Assembly (NCBI GenBank): GCA_030562195.1
Contig: JAUJPP010000011.1
Location: forward strand, 10,974,001-11,038,000
DNA: 64,000 bases
Direction: 5' to 3'
Origin: Nipponacmea schrenckii
Taxonomy: Eukaryota > Mollusca > Gastropoda > Lottiidae
In this document: positions 22,424 through 33,658 of the stretch, in pieces
Position numbering within the stretch: the stretch's first letter is position 1
How the letters are laid out: each line of letters starts with the position of its first letter
The notes under the pieces: generated by a model
Seen by the model: the letters and a program-made list of their open reading frames with translations, nothing else
What the model was told of the DNA's origin: nothing
The model's database searches: none
Made by a program: the position numbers and the translations under genes

Positions 22424-23031
22424 AATACCTAGAATTTACAGAAAGAATTTCAAAAACACGACAAGGTTGCAATCCAAAAAATGTTAGGCAGGTTACACCC
22501 AAAATGTGGAAAATCAATGAAAATAAAGACCGATGCCCCGTTAAACTTTTCAAACTTTACAAAAGCTTGAGGCCCTCCAAATTCTCAAATCCAGAAGACC
22601 CTTTTTATATAGCCAGCTCTACTATTGCCAACCCACTGATAGGTTCTATGTGGTTTAAGTATTAAACCGTTGGAATTCATAAATTAGCAGATGGAATATG
22701 ATCTGACAGGAAACTTACCAATCACAGTGCAAGAAAACACTTAGTTCAAACACTGAATGACTTTAATGTTCCACCGTCTCATATCATGCAAATATCTGGC
22801 CATAAAAACATTCACAGCATGAATAACTATTCCCATATTAATGACGATCAACATAAGAGAATATCATCGATTCTTTATGGCTCGAAATCTGATTATCAGC
22901 TTGCAGTTTCCACGAATACACCACAATCTGCCGAGTGTCCGTCAATCGCCGTTCAGCCTCCATTGTTGTTATCATCGGCTAGCTCTTCTTCGTCTTCGAC
23001 AAATAATGACCATATTACGAGTACAAACTAA
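22127..23031 (+). pseudogene. Crypton-type tyrosine recombinase (DUF3504)
   Basis: From about 22127 the plus strand reads QYGYTLRGSIIFSRYREVLA, then KGNLPH, LWFNNTIHFGLRGSDEH, LEFTERISKTR, LTNHSARKHLVQTL, QISGHKNIHSMNNYSHI. The tyrosine-recombinase residues are visible: Arg in GLRG, His and Arg in NHSARK, His in GHKN and Tyr in NNYSH. Such proteins move Crypton elements through circular intermediates; domesticated relatives are ZMYM and QRICH1-type proteins. A stop at about 22663 and a frame change before LTNHSARK break the ORF. Its 5' part is duplicated at 21403-21699, and that copy is truncated. Confidence 0.82.
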
Positions 23032-23580
23032 CGAGATCATTTTCAATTTGTGTTCGGATCAAGCCATATTTCTGGAGGAAGCTTCTCGATCACAATAAAC
23101 AATCACAGTAATCCACATAAACGCCCAAGAGTTATATTATTGACAGTGATTCCAATTAGAAAATTTTCATTCACCGACATATTTGTTGTCGTTAACACTG
23201 TTATTGTTCCGGTTTGTGAGCTTGTCTGATAATTTTCTTTCATTTTAAAATTTTCGTTCATATGTCTGACAAATTAAAATATTTATGACGAATTTAAGAC
23301 TTTGCTATCGATGACCTTCACTAGTGTATCCATGAGTATGTCGGTTTGTTTATGTGATATCCCTACGCGACATTCCTATGTCCAATAGGCCTAACGAAAA
23401 CATTTTCAATGGGGCCTATAGGTCTATTTATTTCTATATTATCTAAGAGCGATATTGGGTGATAAAGAAAATCTCAAACTCGTCTTTCTTGATATAAAAA
23501 AAATATCACCATAAGTCGATAAAAGTGCAAAACTCCGAGGCTCGTTAGAGATTTTCTATCTATCACAAATTCCCAAAATA
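23032..23580. other. No gene seen
   Basis: AT-rich sequence, presumably the 3' part of the Crypton or plain intergenic DNA. No motif is recognised. Confidence 0.4.
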
Positions 23581-24320
23581 GGGGAATACAATAAAATTGT
23601 ATAAAATTGTCCTTTTTGATTACGTTTCGGCTTAATGCCTTCTTCAGAAACACTCAAATTAGTCTATGATCAAAATTTTTCTCGTCCTTCTATTTCTAAA
23701 TTTCAGTTTAGAATGTTTTTTGGTCGCTCACTCGTCATGCCGTCAATAGTCGCTCCATAAAAACCCAACGAAGCACTTCTTATGTAGTCCACCCGGATCT
23801 TCCGATCGTCTTTTTATCCAGTCACGCTCTTCGATCATTCTGAAGTTCCTCTCTCTATTTCATATTCTTTCCAAGATGTGAACTTGTATAGCTTCCCTTG
23901 CCTTGTGGTTCCCGTCGTTACAGTCGTCCGCTACTGCTTTCTTTCTTTCTAGTCTTATATCTGCCAAATGTTCTTTTAATCGCTCCTCTAGTGTCCTCCT
24001 TGTCTCACCTACATATATCGGTTCCTTACATGTACTACAGCTTATTGCATACACGACATTTCTGGTCTGACATCCATGAGTATTATGGTCCTGGTTGAAC
24101 GTTCTCTTCCCGTCTGTAGATGTTATCTTGCTTCCTGTTGGTATCCTGCTACAATACTGCTATATGCCATTATTGGTTGATCTGTGAACACCTTTCTCAT
24201 CCTTTCTGACTGATTCAGTATCTTCATATTCTTTCTAACTATATTATGTAGGTTCGGTAGGTCTTTCGTATATGTCGTCACTGTGTATTTCTTTATTCGG
24301 GGTTCTCGTAAAACCAAGAT
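23581..24320 (-). mobile_element. Penelope-like element 3' part with terminal repeat
   Basis: On minus, a linker (PRIKKYTVTTYTKDLPNLH, AYSSIVAGYQQEAR) is followed by the GIY-YIG core at about 24060-23860: MYAISCSTCKEPIYVGETRR and LEERLKEHLADIR, with YIG as YVG and the catalytic Arg in LEERLKEH. Downstream RMIEERDWIKRR lies in another frame. The element end has the Penelope-style TACGTTTCGGC text. The RT is absent, so the copy is 5'-truncated. Confidence 0.82.
23618..23647 (-). ncRNA. Candidate hammerhead-ribozyme core in Penelope terminus
   Basis: The minus strand reads CTGAAGAAGGC, ATTAA, GCCGAAACGTAATC. CTGANGA and GAAAC, separated by a small GGC/GCC stem, match the minimal hammerhead core, and Penelope terminal repeats are known to carry such ribozymes. 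Stem III would be very short. This is a motif match only; no fold has been computed. Confidence 0.35.
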
Positions 24321-24399
24321 AGCTTGAGTAGACCTTTTTTATTTAATAACCTTGAACTTACATTTTGTACGTAACCGTCAATACAGTAAACGAAACATT

Positions 24400-26450
24400 T
24401 AATATCATAATATCTTTCCATCTCCCCCTTAAGATAATGACAAAACAAAATATGGAACATTTATCTTAAATGTAATTTAAACTGCAAATAATAAGAGGCA
24501 TGTCTAACAAACAACAATGGTTACAAATTTAGTTTGTCTTTCTGTCTAACTATGCGACCACTCTTGGTTCTAACGTGGTAATCAATAGGCTTAATGAAAG
24601 ATCTATTTCTCCGAATTTTGCTACCATTGTCATTAGATACAATATAGGATCTTGGTGTCGAGGCTTGTTTCTCAATAACACCGGGATACCATGTTTTGGA
24701 GTTCTGATCAAATATTACCACTTTTTGATTGACCTCTAATTCAGATTTACTATGACTGTATTTTTTTATCATATTGATCTTTTTGTGTATTTTGCCTGTA
24801 GTGCAATAAATCATGAATATCATCATCAATGTTTAACGTTTGCTTTTTGCAAACGGACTATTTAGCACAACACAAGGGGAAGGTAATTTGTTATCTACTG
24901 GAGTTGTTCTATAATTTAGCATGGCTAAATATAAATCTTCATTTGCATCGGAAGATTTCTTGAGGATGTTTTTTATAGTTTGTACCATTGCTTTGCGGGT
25001 AAGGGGTGAACTAGTAATATTCTCTATCCCCCGCTTAAAACAAAACTGATTAAATTCAGCACAACTGTACTGGAGACCATTATCAGAAATTTATATGAGG
25101 TATGCTATTTTCTCCAAATATAGATTTAAGATGATAAATAATTGCATTCGAGGTTGTACTAGTAAGTTTGCGAACAATTGGGAACTAACTAAAATAATCA
25201 GAAACTAATAAATAGGTAACACCTTTAAATTCAAACAAGTCTTTCCCAAGTTTCTGTCATGGATAACTTGGAGGACTGTGGGGTAGTAAGCGGTCCTTTG
25301 TTTGTTGCTTGCTATAATTAATGCATACTGCACAATTTTGATAGAGGGGGGAAACTGCTATCTCGTAGTTCCGGGAAAGCACGGGCCTAGGAATCAGACC
25401 TAATTTTTATTTCCTTGCGCCGATCGGGATTCGAACCCACGGCACCTAGTCGCGTAGCAGACGACAGTCCAACTCGCTAACCACTGAGCCATTCACCACC
25501 CAAGAGAGAGTTTTGATATCCTTAGAGATACCAGGCCAAAATATGCACTCCTTAGCCTTAAGTAAACACTTTTCTGTACCTAAGTGACCTTGATGTAGGA
25601 GCATTTTATCATGTAAGTTAGGTGGTATATACAACCGATAACCTTTCAATATTAACCCGTTTTCTACTTTCAGATCATCACGATATGTCCAAAATTGCTT
25701 TAAATCTTCAGGACATTCTGTTACAAATTTCGGCCAACCTTTGAGTATCATTGTCTTTAGCTGTGACTATATAAAATCATTATTAGTCAAATGGCGAATC
25801 TCTGATAGTTTGGCAAGACTAGCAGGTATGCTTTGAGTTATAGTATCAATATCATCTCCATTGCACTTACACGAGACAGAGCGTCAGCAATTACATTTTC
25901 TTTACCCTTAATATAAGGTACAGTTACATCATACCTCGCCATTTGTAATAACAATCTTTGCAATCTGGTTGAAGCACTACTTATAGCTTTTTTCCAAATG
26001 CTTTCCAAAGGCTTATGATCAGTACCTATAACAACACTTTTACCATAAACATAATGATGAAATTCCTTAAGTGACCATGCCTCTCGCTCGATATTGCTAT
26101 AACGAGACTCAGTTAAAAAACGACTGCCATAACAAACAGGTTTTCCATCCTGCAACAAAACACAACTTAATCCCTTTAAGCTTGCATCATCTTAAATATA
26201 ATTAGGCTTTTCAGGATCATAGAATGTTAAAACCGGTGTATGCGTTATAATGCTTTTTAGCTCATTGAATGATTTATCGTGTTCAGTTTGCCATTGAAAC
26301 ATCATGCTTTAACAAATTTCGTATAGGTTCAGAAACATGAGCTTAAATAGGTGAAAACCTATGTAAATAATTAATCATTCCCAAAAATGACTGAAGTTCT
26401 GTTAAATTATTTGGTGGCTTCATATTTAAAATTGATTTGATCTTCTTTTC
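24400..26450 (-). pseudogene. Ty3/Gypsy pol, fragmented, SINE-interrupted
   Basis: In minus-strand order: an RT thumb (LQSFLGMINYLHRFSP, about 26390), RNase H (VCYGSRFLTESRYSNIEREA, GTDHKPLESI, VIADALSRV; 26158-25838), the integrase H2C2 finger (LLHQGHLGTEKCLLKAKECI, FWPGISKDI), then after a SINE the rest (CAVC near 25330), a degraded integrase core (about 25080-24840) and an integrase C-terminal segment (24829-24521) with WYPGVIEKQ. No LTRs are recognised. The upstream gag, protease and RT palm are missing: the element stops next to the octapeptide minisatellite at 26460. Confidence 0.82.
25345..25501 (-). mobile_element. tRNA-derived SINE inside Gypsy integrase
   Basis: The minus strand starts GGGTGGTGAATGGCTCAGTG and has an RNA polymerase III A box (TGGCTCAGTGG, complement of 25481-25491) and a B box (GGTTCGAATCC, within 25426-25438) at tRNA-like spacing. 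A non-tRNA tail of roughly 75-80 bp follows. It lies between the H2C2 finger and the next integrase segment, so it was inserted into the retrotransposon. The tail and the loss of acceptor-stem pairing favour a SINE over a working tRNA gene. Confidence 0.75.
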
Positions 26451-26464
26451 ATCAACAACTAACT

Positions 26465-26745
26465 ATGGACAAACCTCAACAACCTACTATGGACCAACCT
26501 CAAAAACTTACTATGAACAAACCTCAGCTTGTCACTGTGGACAAAGCACAACTACTTACTATGGATCCATCTCAACAGCTTACTATGCACCAACCTCAAC
26601 AACTTACTAAGGACCAATCTCAACAACTAATTATTGACCAACCTCAACAACTTACTATGGACCAACCTCAACGACTCAATATGGACGAACCTCAACAACT
26701 TTCTATGGACCAACATCAACAACTTACTGTGGACCAACCTTAACA
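26465..26745 (+). repeat. 24-bp minisatellite encoding an octapeptide repeat
   Basis: About twelve copies of a 24-bp unit (TATGGACCAACCTCAACAAC plus four bases) stay in one open frame of 92 codons, giving the repeating octapeptide MDQPQQLT with variants such as MDEPQQLS and VDKAQLLT. Start ATG 26465, stop TAA at the end. Most copies differ by single substitutions, and no unit contains a frameshift. Because the unit is a multiple of three, an open frame is expected by default, so expression is not implied. Confidence 0.85.
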
Positions 26746-26759
26746 ACTTACTAGTAGAA

Positions 26760-28050
26760 AAATGCATTTCACTAGAGCCCAGATTAAGGAGAAAGACTAA
26801 AATACGGTACCTCAATATCGAGGAATCCCCATTCCCTGACCTCGATGAAGTAGAAGTGTCCTCATCTGAAAAACGGATTCCGGATTCGAAATCGTCCTCT
26901 ACTAAAGACACTTGAGGCTATATCTCAAGTGGTCATGGTTGATTATTCACATTCTTTCGGGGAATCTGATATTATTCCTATTGTTCCTGATCTATCATTC
27001 GCTTTACCTGTTAGTATCTCAGTAACATCTGAAAGAGATCCATCTGTTGAGGACTTAAATGTACTTAAATGAAGGGAAGCGCATCAGTAAACAAAATTAT
27101 TGTTCGTTTTGCAGTAAATCATTTTCAAAAATGCCCAGGCATCTAGAAGCTATGCACAGTAAAGAAATAGATGTTCAGAGAGCCTTGTCGTTCCCGAAGA
27201 ATTCAAAAGAAAGAAGAGTCTAATTTAGAAAGATCATTAACCGTGGAAATTTTTTGCACAATAAAACCACCCTTGAAGATGGTCATGGTCAAATTATACC
27301 AGTTAGAAGACCAACTGCTGATAGAGATCACTTAAATTATATCCCATGCCAGTATTGTTGGGTTTTATCCAAAAACAGGAATTTTGAAGACATGCCAAGA
27401 TTTGCAATCCTAAATCCCCCCCCCCCTTCCATAGGGCAAGGGCAAGTGCTGCTTTACTACCTGTTTCTAAAAATGCTACTCTTCACTTTAGAAAAGATTT
27501 TAGATAAACTCTGTCTAGATGAGATTAGTCTTGCAGCTAGAAACGATGCTACAATTGTTGCTTGTGTTATCAAACTATTTAAAAAATGTGCCCAAAATAA
27601 ACAGCAATTCCAATATGTAAGACAATAGATGAAAGAACTGGCCAGACTACTTCTAGTGGTCAGAAAAAGAACAAAGATATGTATGCCTTGAAAGATTATA
27701 TCAAGCCAACGTTTTTTCGTATCTTGGAAGCAACCAAAGAAGTTGCTCAATTTTGTGAGGAAAGCGCGTCTTACAAAACACCATCTCTTGCACCTAAACT
27801 TGGTGGATACCTTAAAAAATGTGCCGAAAATTTGAAAGCGGAAGCCATCATTGCTGGAAATGAGTCATTAAAGAAAGATGCCTTAGATTTTCTGGTGTTG
27901 TGTAATACTAATACTGAATGGAATATTGAGGTTTTTGTGTGGGCAAGGGAAACTCTTGACAAGGCTAAATTCAATAAACCAAAAAGATTACCACTTACAG
28001 AATACCTGCAAAAACTGGATAATTATCTCAAAGAAAAGGCAGAATTGTAA
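26760..28050 (+). pseudogene. Zinc-finger/recombinase-type repeat protein, N-terminal part
   Basis: Around 27090-27170 the frame gives NYCSFCSKSFSKMPRHLEAM, a C2H2-type finger, then SKERR, NRGNFLHN, GHGQIIPVRRPT and YIPCQYCW with damaged downstream Cys/His. A second block (27654-28050) has LKDYIKPTFFRILEATKEVA, YKTPSLAPKLGGYLKKCAEN and FNKPKRLPLTEYLQKLDNYL. This order is that of a protein family very abundant in invertebrate genomes, which I associate with tyrosine-recombinase (Crypton-like) elements. No recombinase catalytic part is present, since the frame ends in a stop at 28048. Stops at 27222 and 27626 and a C homopolymer at 27418 break it. Confidence 0.55.
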
Positions 28051-28055
28051 AGAAG

Positions 28056-28560
28056 ACAATTAGAAACTAGAACTGTGAACAGCTCCGAGCGTGGCAACTA
28101 TGCGTTATCCCATGGATTTCGAACATTTTGAAACTTCTAACCTGCTAGCTTTCAATTCCGGTACTTTTCAGCCTACAATTGTAAGCGTAAACTTTCCGCT
28201 ATATAGGCAATTTTTTCTACTATAAGTTTCTACTATCAGTTCCTTATTAGATTTTTGTACATGTCTAAGATTTCGGTAGGATATTTACATAAATTCCAAA
28301 CCAAAATTTAAGTAGGTAGTAAGATGACAATTTGTCATGAAATTTAAACTCTCTATATTCAAATTTAAACATTATTTTGTAACTTTGGTTGTAATTAACA
28401 TAGAGAGAAAATTCAAGCTATGTGATAATTTGCTAATTCACAGCTTTATAATGAGATATTTTTTGAATTTGTATGCAAAAATTTTACAAAAAAATAAATA
28501 AATTTTATTAGCAATTGGAATTTTTTTCTTCTCGAGGGATGCAAATTATTTTGTATAGCT
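28056..28560. other. Short inverted repeat copy, then no gene
   Basis: 28062-28115 is the reverse-complement relative of 15160-15207 (CTAGAACTGTGAACAGCTCC). The rest shows nothing recognisable. Confidence 0.5.
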
Positions 28561-29181
28561 AATGTACTGTTTTTGCTTACATTCTTGAATTACACGGGAT
28601 GTAGGGTCGCCTGAAATGAGATAAAAAAAAAACGGAAGTCCCCACGCCCAAACCGGAAGTGATCAAAAAATTTTGATGATATATTTTTAATTGTGTTGCA
28701 TATCTATCTATATCCTGTAAATTTCAGATCGATCCGAACATTAGAGCCCGAAAGTGTAACATAACCGTCCAAAATTGCAAAATAGTCAGATTTCGGTGGG
28801 CTATAAAACCGGAAGTTAATATTTGTCATGCAATATCAGCACATCTATAGACAGCTGAGGTCAATGACATTCTACATCTCAAATGTCAAGGTCACGAGAT
28901 ATAGAGTTTTAAATTTTCGAAAAATTCGAACGGGCATAAAAAAATTCAAATTCGAAAATCAAAATTCTGTTCCCAACATTTTTTAGATAAAGTATCAAGG
29001 TTTCGATAGACACCAAAATCATAAAAATCGGTTAATAATTGGCGGACTTATTAAATTTTTAAGAAAATTTGCCAATTTTGAAAACTGCGCATGCGCAACA
29101 TTCAATTTAATTTTTCTTCATCTCAGGGGATTAAAATCATGTAGTATAGCTAAAATATACTGATTTTGTTTAGAATCTTGA
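28561..29181. repeat. Interspersed repeat family, CCGGAAGT-bearing
   Basis: Contains two ACCGGAAGT motifs and a block (TTTTAGATAAAGTATCAAGG, GGCGGACTTATTAAA) that is the inverted relative of 13560-13745. It ends at the assembly gap, so its full length is unknown. Confidence 0.55.
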
Positions 29182-29681
29182 NNNNNNNNNNNNNNNNNNN
29201 NNNNNNNNNNNNNNNNNNNNNNNNNNNNNNNNNNNNNNNNNNNNNNNNNNNNNNNNNNNNNNNNNNNNNNNNNNNNNNNNNNNNNNNNNNNNNNNNNNNN
29301 NNNNNNNNNNNNNNNNNNNNNNNNNNNNNNNNNNNNNNNNNNNNNNNNNNNNNNNNNNNNNNNNNNNNNNNNNNNNNNNNNNNNNNNNNNNNNNNNNNNN
29401 NNNNNNNNNNNNNNNNNNNNNNNNNNNNNNNNNNNNNNNNNNNNNNNNNNNNNNNNNNNNNNNNNNNNNNNNNNNNNNNNNNNNNNNNNNNNNNNNNNNN
29501 NNNNNNNNNNNNNNNNNNNNNNNNNNNNNNNNNNNNNNNNNNNNNNNNNNNNNNNNNNNNNNNNNNNNNNNNNNNNNNNNNNNNNNNNNNNNNNNNNNNN
29601 NNNNNNNNNNNNNNNNNNNNNNNNNNNNNNNNNNNNNNNNNNNNNNNNNNNNNNNNNNNNNNNNNNNNNNNNNNNNNNNNN
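29182..29681. other. Assembly gap, 500 N
   Basis: Exactly 500 unresolved bases, the usual placeholder for a scaffold join of unknown length. No linkage of features across it can be assumed at base level. Confidence 0.98.
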
Positions 29682-30418
29682 TTCTAAAACTAGTTGATTT
29701 AGAGGGATATCATGTTTGGCACTTACTGAAAAAAATACAAATGAAACAGTTTATTTTGCATCATAAAGGCGCTGTCAGTGTAAATCTCGGGAGCATACAT
29801 TAGTGTTTTTCAATGTGTATTTAATGTCTCTGATGCATTGAAACCAAGAAAACACTTCAAATAATACCATAACTTCTTCATAAGTTACTTTTTCCCCTAG
29901 AATTTTTTCTTGTGACTGGCTTTCAGGTGAAATCATTTTGTATAACTACGTAAAACAGGTAGAACCGATTTGAACCACGAAAAATGGAGTGTCACGGTAT
30001 TTGGCTTCCTCCTCTCAAGGAAATTAAACTCTTATGTTTACCAAAAATAGTCTTTTTTACCGAAAAAGAAATCATAAGTACTTGAAATTATCAGAATTAG
30101 GCATGTCTGCTTAAAAAATACCTACCACTGATTAAAAAGCTGTCATAATTTCCAATGGGTACTGCTATTTTCCAATTGTTGTAAACAACCTTTAGAAATT
30201 TAATTTTGTCTGTTTGGCTCATCCTGAAAATATAACTTTTGACTCTGTGAGTGTAAAATTCCGACTCGGTCGACCTGCCGACTCGCATCAAAAAAAGACT
30301 TGATGATCAAGATGGAGATTTCTCCTAAATTCTAGAATGTTCCTTCTCATAATGAGAAAACGAAATAAATAGTAGAGGATATTAAAATCACAGGTTAATC
30401 AATTAATTTGACATTATA
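29682..30418 (-). other. Possible single minus exon, otherwise no gene
   Basis: On minus, 30224-30126 reads MSQTDKIKFLKVVYNNWKIA then VPIGNYDSF between an acceptor (TATATTTTCAG) and a donor (GTAGGT). No partner exon or family is recognised. It could be a chance frame. Confidence 0.25.
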
Positions 30419-30423
30419 ATGTC

Positions 30424-31376
30424 CAACAAAAAGAAAACAAGACTGTAGAAGAAGTTCTAACATCTCCAGTTAGAAGCAAGGTTTCATTTAAAGGCATTGT
30501 GATAGGGGTAAGCTATATTACATTATAAAGAGACATGGATGTACTCTGTCTGATTTTATTAACTCGACGTTAAAATGAGCAGAGCATGTAACAGAAATTT
30601 CAGTTTTTTCATCGTTATCGTTATGTTTAATATTTCCACTTACAACCTTTTCAGAACGAGGCTGTTAAGACAGTAATGATTAAAGGTAAAGAGACTTTCG
30701 TAAAGAAAATAAAGTTGAAAGACAAGACTGGTGAGATCCGTGTGAGTCTTTGGCGGGATGCTTCCAGTGCAGATTTGAATTTTGGTGCCAATGTCAACCT
30801 ACTTGAAAGTACCGTCAACTTCAATAATTATTATAAATGCAACATTTTAAATATAAACTATTTGGATGATATCAAGGTTAAGATCTTGAAATATTTCATA
30901 CTATTAACAGCTAATTGTTTATTATCAAAGTAAATATAAATTAAGCACTATATTTATAAAGAAGCAAAAAATGATATTATGGATAGACTATGTAATGAGT
31001 TAATGGATGTTAGCTCTATTCTTATCGGAAATCTCTTTTAATAGCATATTTTGATAGGTATATACACGAAATTGATTATTTATTAAATTCACTTTTTTTT
31101 ATAGATTCAACCAGCCGAATCGGAAAGTCATTCTATCCAAATAGTTGGTATTTTAAATGATTCACCGGATACGGAGGAAACATTAACTGTCGCAATTGAG
31201 AATGAAAATGGAGAAGATAGTGAACTTAAACATTTCTAGGGATTTGTTTAAAGAATCGTTAAAGTTGGACTGCCTGTCAGATGTCGATGAAATACTTTCA
31301 AAATTACTAATATCTGCTATTGCTGATATAAAAAACGATACTATTATACAATTAAAAATTTGAAGATGTCGGTACA
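30424..31376 (+). CDS. OB-fold (RPA-like) gene, three exons, 3' frameshift
   Basis: Three segments splice in phase 0 with standard signals: 30424-30507 (donor GTAAGC), 30655-30876 (acceptor CTTTTCAG, donor GTTAAG) and 31105 onward (acceptor TTTTATAG). Exon 2 reads MIKGKETFVKKIKLKDKTGE then IRVSLWRD, the strand pattern of an OB-fold like those of RPA or single-stranded DNA-binding proteins, and continues FGANVNLLESTV. In exon 3 the frame meets TAG at 31238, but a neighbouring frame (NISRDLFKESLKLDCLSDVD) stays open to 31376, so one frameshift is likely. The start codon is uncertain: ATG 30419 is out of frame. The family is widespread in invertebrate repeats. I cannot say whether this is a host or a transposon gene. 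Confidence 0.55.
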
Positions 31377-32073
31377 AACTTATATATCATTTCGGGTTTT
31401 GTGCTTGAATGTAGTTTCATTGTTTTTATTGGGAATGTTTTTTTCCTTCTTGATTTTATATTTTTTATTATAGTTGAAAGTACATTTCAATATTTGAGTG
31501 ATATTTCTGGTATAATTATTATTGAAAATAATAATCTTAACGAAAACAATAGATCTAAATCTAAATATTCATCTAGGGTAAGTTCAATCTGTCCATTTTA
31601 AGAAGTCAATTCTTTATGAAAAATACCCGCGAAAATAGATTATATAAATTGAAAGAATTATCAGTCGAGACTTATTCCAAAATTCTCAATTTAAAGCGAT
31701 GGAAACTGTGTCATTTACTTGTTCAAACGAGGATACACTGTAAAATATTTCTGTTAAAATTACAGATAAAATAACGTTAATTGCTACAGAATATTTGCTG
31801 TAACCGATTTTAACTTGGATTTACCTGTATTTTTTTACAGAAACAGGTCTAAGCTCCCCAATATTTACAGATTTTCTGTAATTTCACAATTTACAGCAAA
31901 ATCTCTGTAATTTTACCAAAATTACAGTAAAGTTCTGTAATAATTGAACATAAATGACGTAATATTTTCCTGAAAAACGGTGAAAGTTCTGTAGATCTGA
32001 TACGACCTTCTTTAATTTTGCGCCATTCACAGTAGGAATTTGTTATTTAACAAAATAAGGCTGTAACAGTAGT
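31377..32073. other. No gene; TTACAG/CTGTAA-rich block
   Basis: Between about 31735 and 31945 the words TTACAG and CTGTAA recur many times in both orientations in AT-rich DNA, giving many small potential hairpins. It resembles MITE interiors, but ends are not defined. The rest is AT-rich without ORFs of note. Confidence 0.5.
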
Positions 32074-32282
32074 CAGGGGCGCAGATCCAGGAGGGGGGGC
32101 AGGGGACACAACCCCCGTCAGAAATCCAGGAGGGGGACATATCATGTTTCTTTCAATAATATTTCGGAGAGCTATAAAGATACGGTGTCACAAGCTCAAC
32201 TGAAACGTTCTCATGCCGACCCCTTTTGAGTAAATCGTGGGTACGCCACTTCCCCCCCCCCCCCCACATTGCTGCGTTCCTG
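32074..32282. mobile_element. hAT-type MITE, 209 bp
   Basis: It begins CAGGGGCGCAGATCC and ends in the inverted partner CTGCGTTCCTG. The flanks ACAGTAGT (32066-32073) and ACAGCAGC (32283-32290) agree at six of eight positions, as for an aged 8-bp duplication. The terminus matches the hAT element at 556-1912. G and C homopolymers lie near both ends. Confidence 0.7.
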
Positions 32283-33658
32283 ACAGCAGCTGAAATATCT
32301 TAGTAAAAATGATAAGATGTCACTTATTTAAAACGGTCTATCACTGTAATCCATGCTATAAGCCACGCTAAAACCGAAGGTTGCAGATTGAAACACAAGA
32401 AAAGATAGAGTAAATTGGCGCCAACGTCAGCTGTTTTGCAAAGTCAACAACCTCAAAGGTGAGTTAATGATTTAAAACAAGAAATATGAATTGTGATATA
32501 GTGAATAATGAGAACCAAACGCGATAGTGTTTTTTTTTTTTTTTTTTAAAGTAAATAGTAATTAATTCATATCCTGTACTGCGACAAAGACTGTCCAATG
32601 ACGAAACAGACAGTGAACTGAGCACACCAATTTCCGACCACTTTTTATCAGCGCCATTTTTTCATGTTTCGCTGTCAACAATTTTCGGCCCAAATTTTTA
32701 TGTTTCTACTATATTTTATTTGATATTCTCGTAGACCTCTCCCTTTCGGTATTGGCATAGCATTTGATAGTAGGCCTACAGTAGGCACACTACGATCATT
32801 TATATTACTACCGTATTTGTTTATTATGCCTATTACAAAATACACAAGACAATATGTATTTTCCATTGTATGTCAATTGCCTAGGACTATGAATGCCTTT
32901 GGATCCATTTAAATTGAAGTTGAAAACTCTGCACTATAAATTATAGAGTCAACTATTGATGATACAAGGGCCTCTTCCCTCTTCATTTAAAAATGATTGC
33001 AAAAAGCAATTTATAACTCATTGTGGCCACAGAGTATATCTAGTCTAGATCTACAACAATTATAAATACAAGAGTAGCCTACTAGGCCTAGTTAGACCGA
33101 AGGTAATGACTTCGACACTGCCCAGATCAATATCTCTTCTTGTGTACTTTAGCTGATTTTGCAATGGGCTTTAATTTTTATCTTTATAAGTCTTAATAAG
33201 CAAGTTCTTAAAAACCATTGTTTTGTTTCATTCCTATTTAGGCTTAATGTAGTACTAGGTCTTATATATAACCAATATTATAAAATAATTTTATTATCTA
33301 CTGTAGTATTGAGTGAAAAACAACCTCGATTTAGGCTATAATTTGTTAATGACTAATTAGTAATTGAAATATAATTTTACTGAAGTTTACTGAAACAGCA
33401 GGGCCAGTGCTTTAGTTGATTATCTTTTATAACACTCTAAGGTTCAGGTTAGAATTTTGACCAGACCAGGTTTTATAAGCACCTAATTGCTTTATATAAT
33501 TGGTGCAGATTTTATCAGTTTCATAAGGGTCCATTTGGTTTGGAAAATAGCTGCAGTCTACATCAGTTTAGACATTGTTTCCGTACAAAAACAGTCTTAA
33601 CCAGTTTTGACTCTAATTTAAACCAGGTTTTAGCTGACCACCCCCTGCTTAACTGAAA
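32283..33658. other. No gene seen
   Basis: AT-rich, with a run of about 18 T near 32531. Short frames on both strands lack family features. Promoter or intronic sequence of the gene at 33659 is possible. Confidence 0.4.

Noticed and set aside
25345..25501. Functional tRNA gene
   Set aside because: A and B boxes are present, but the acceptor stem is not maintained, an extra tail follows and it interrupts a retrotransposon. A tRNA-derived SINE fits better.
26627..26911. Minus-strand 94-codon frame over the minisatellite
   Set aside because: Shadow of the repeat on the opposite strand.
29166..29687. 173-codon open frame across 29166-29687
   Set aside because: It consists almost wholly of the 500-N gap; no sequence supports it.
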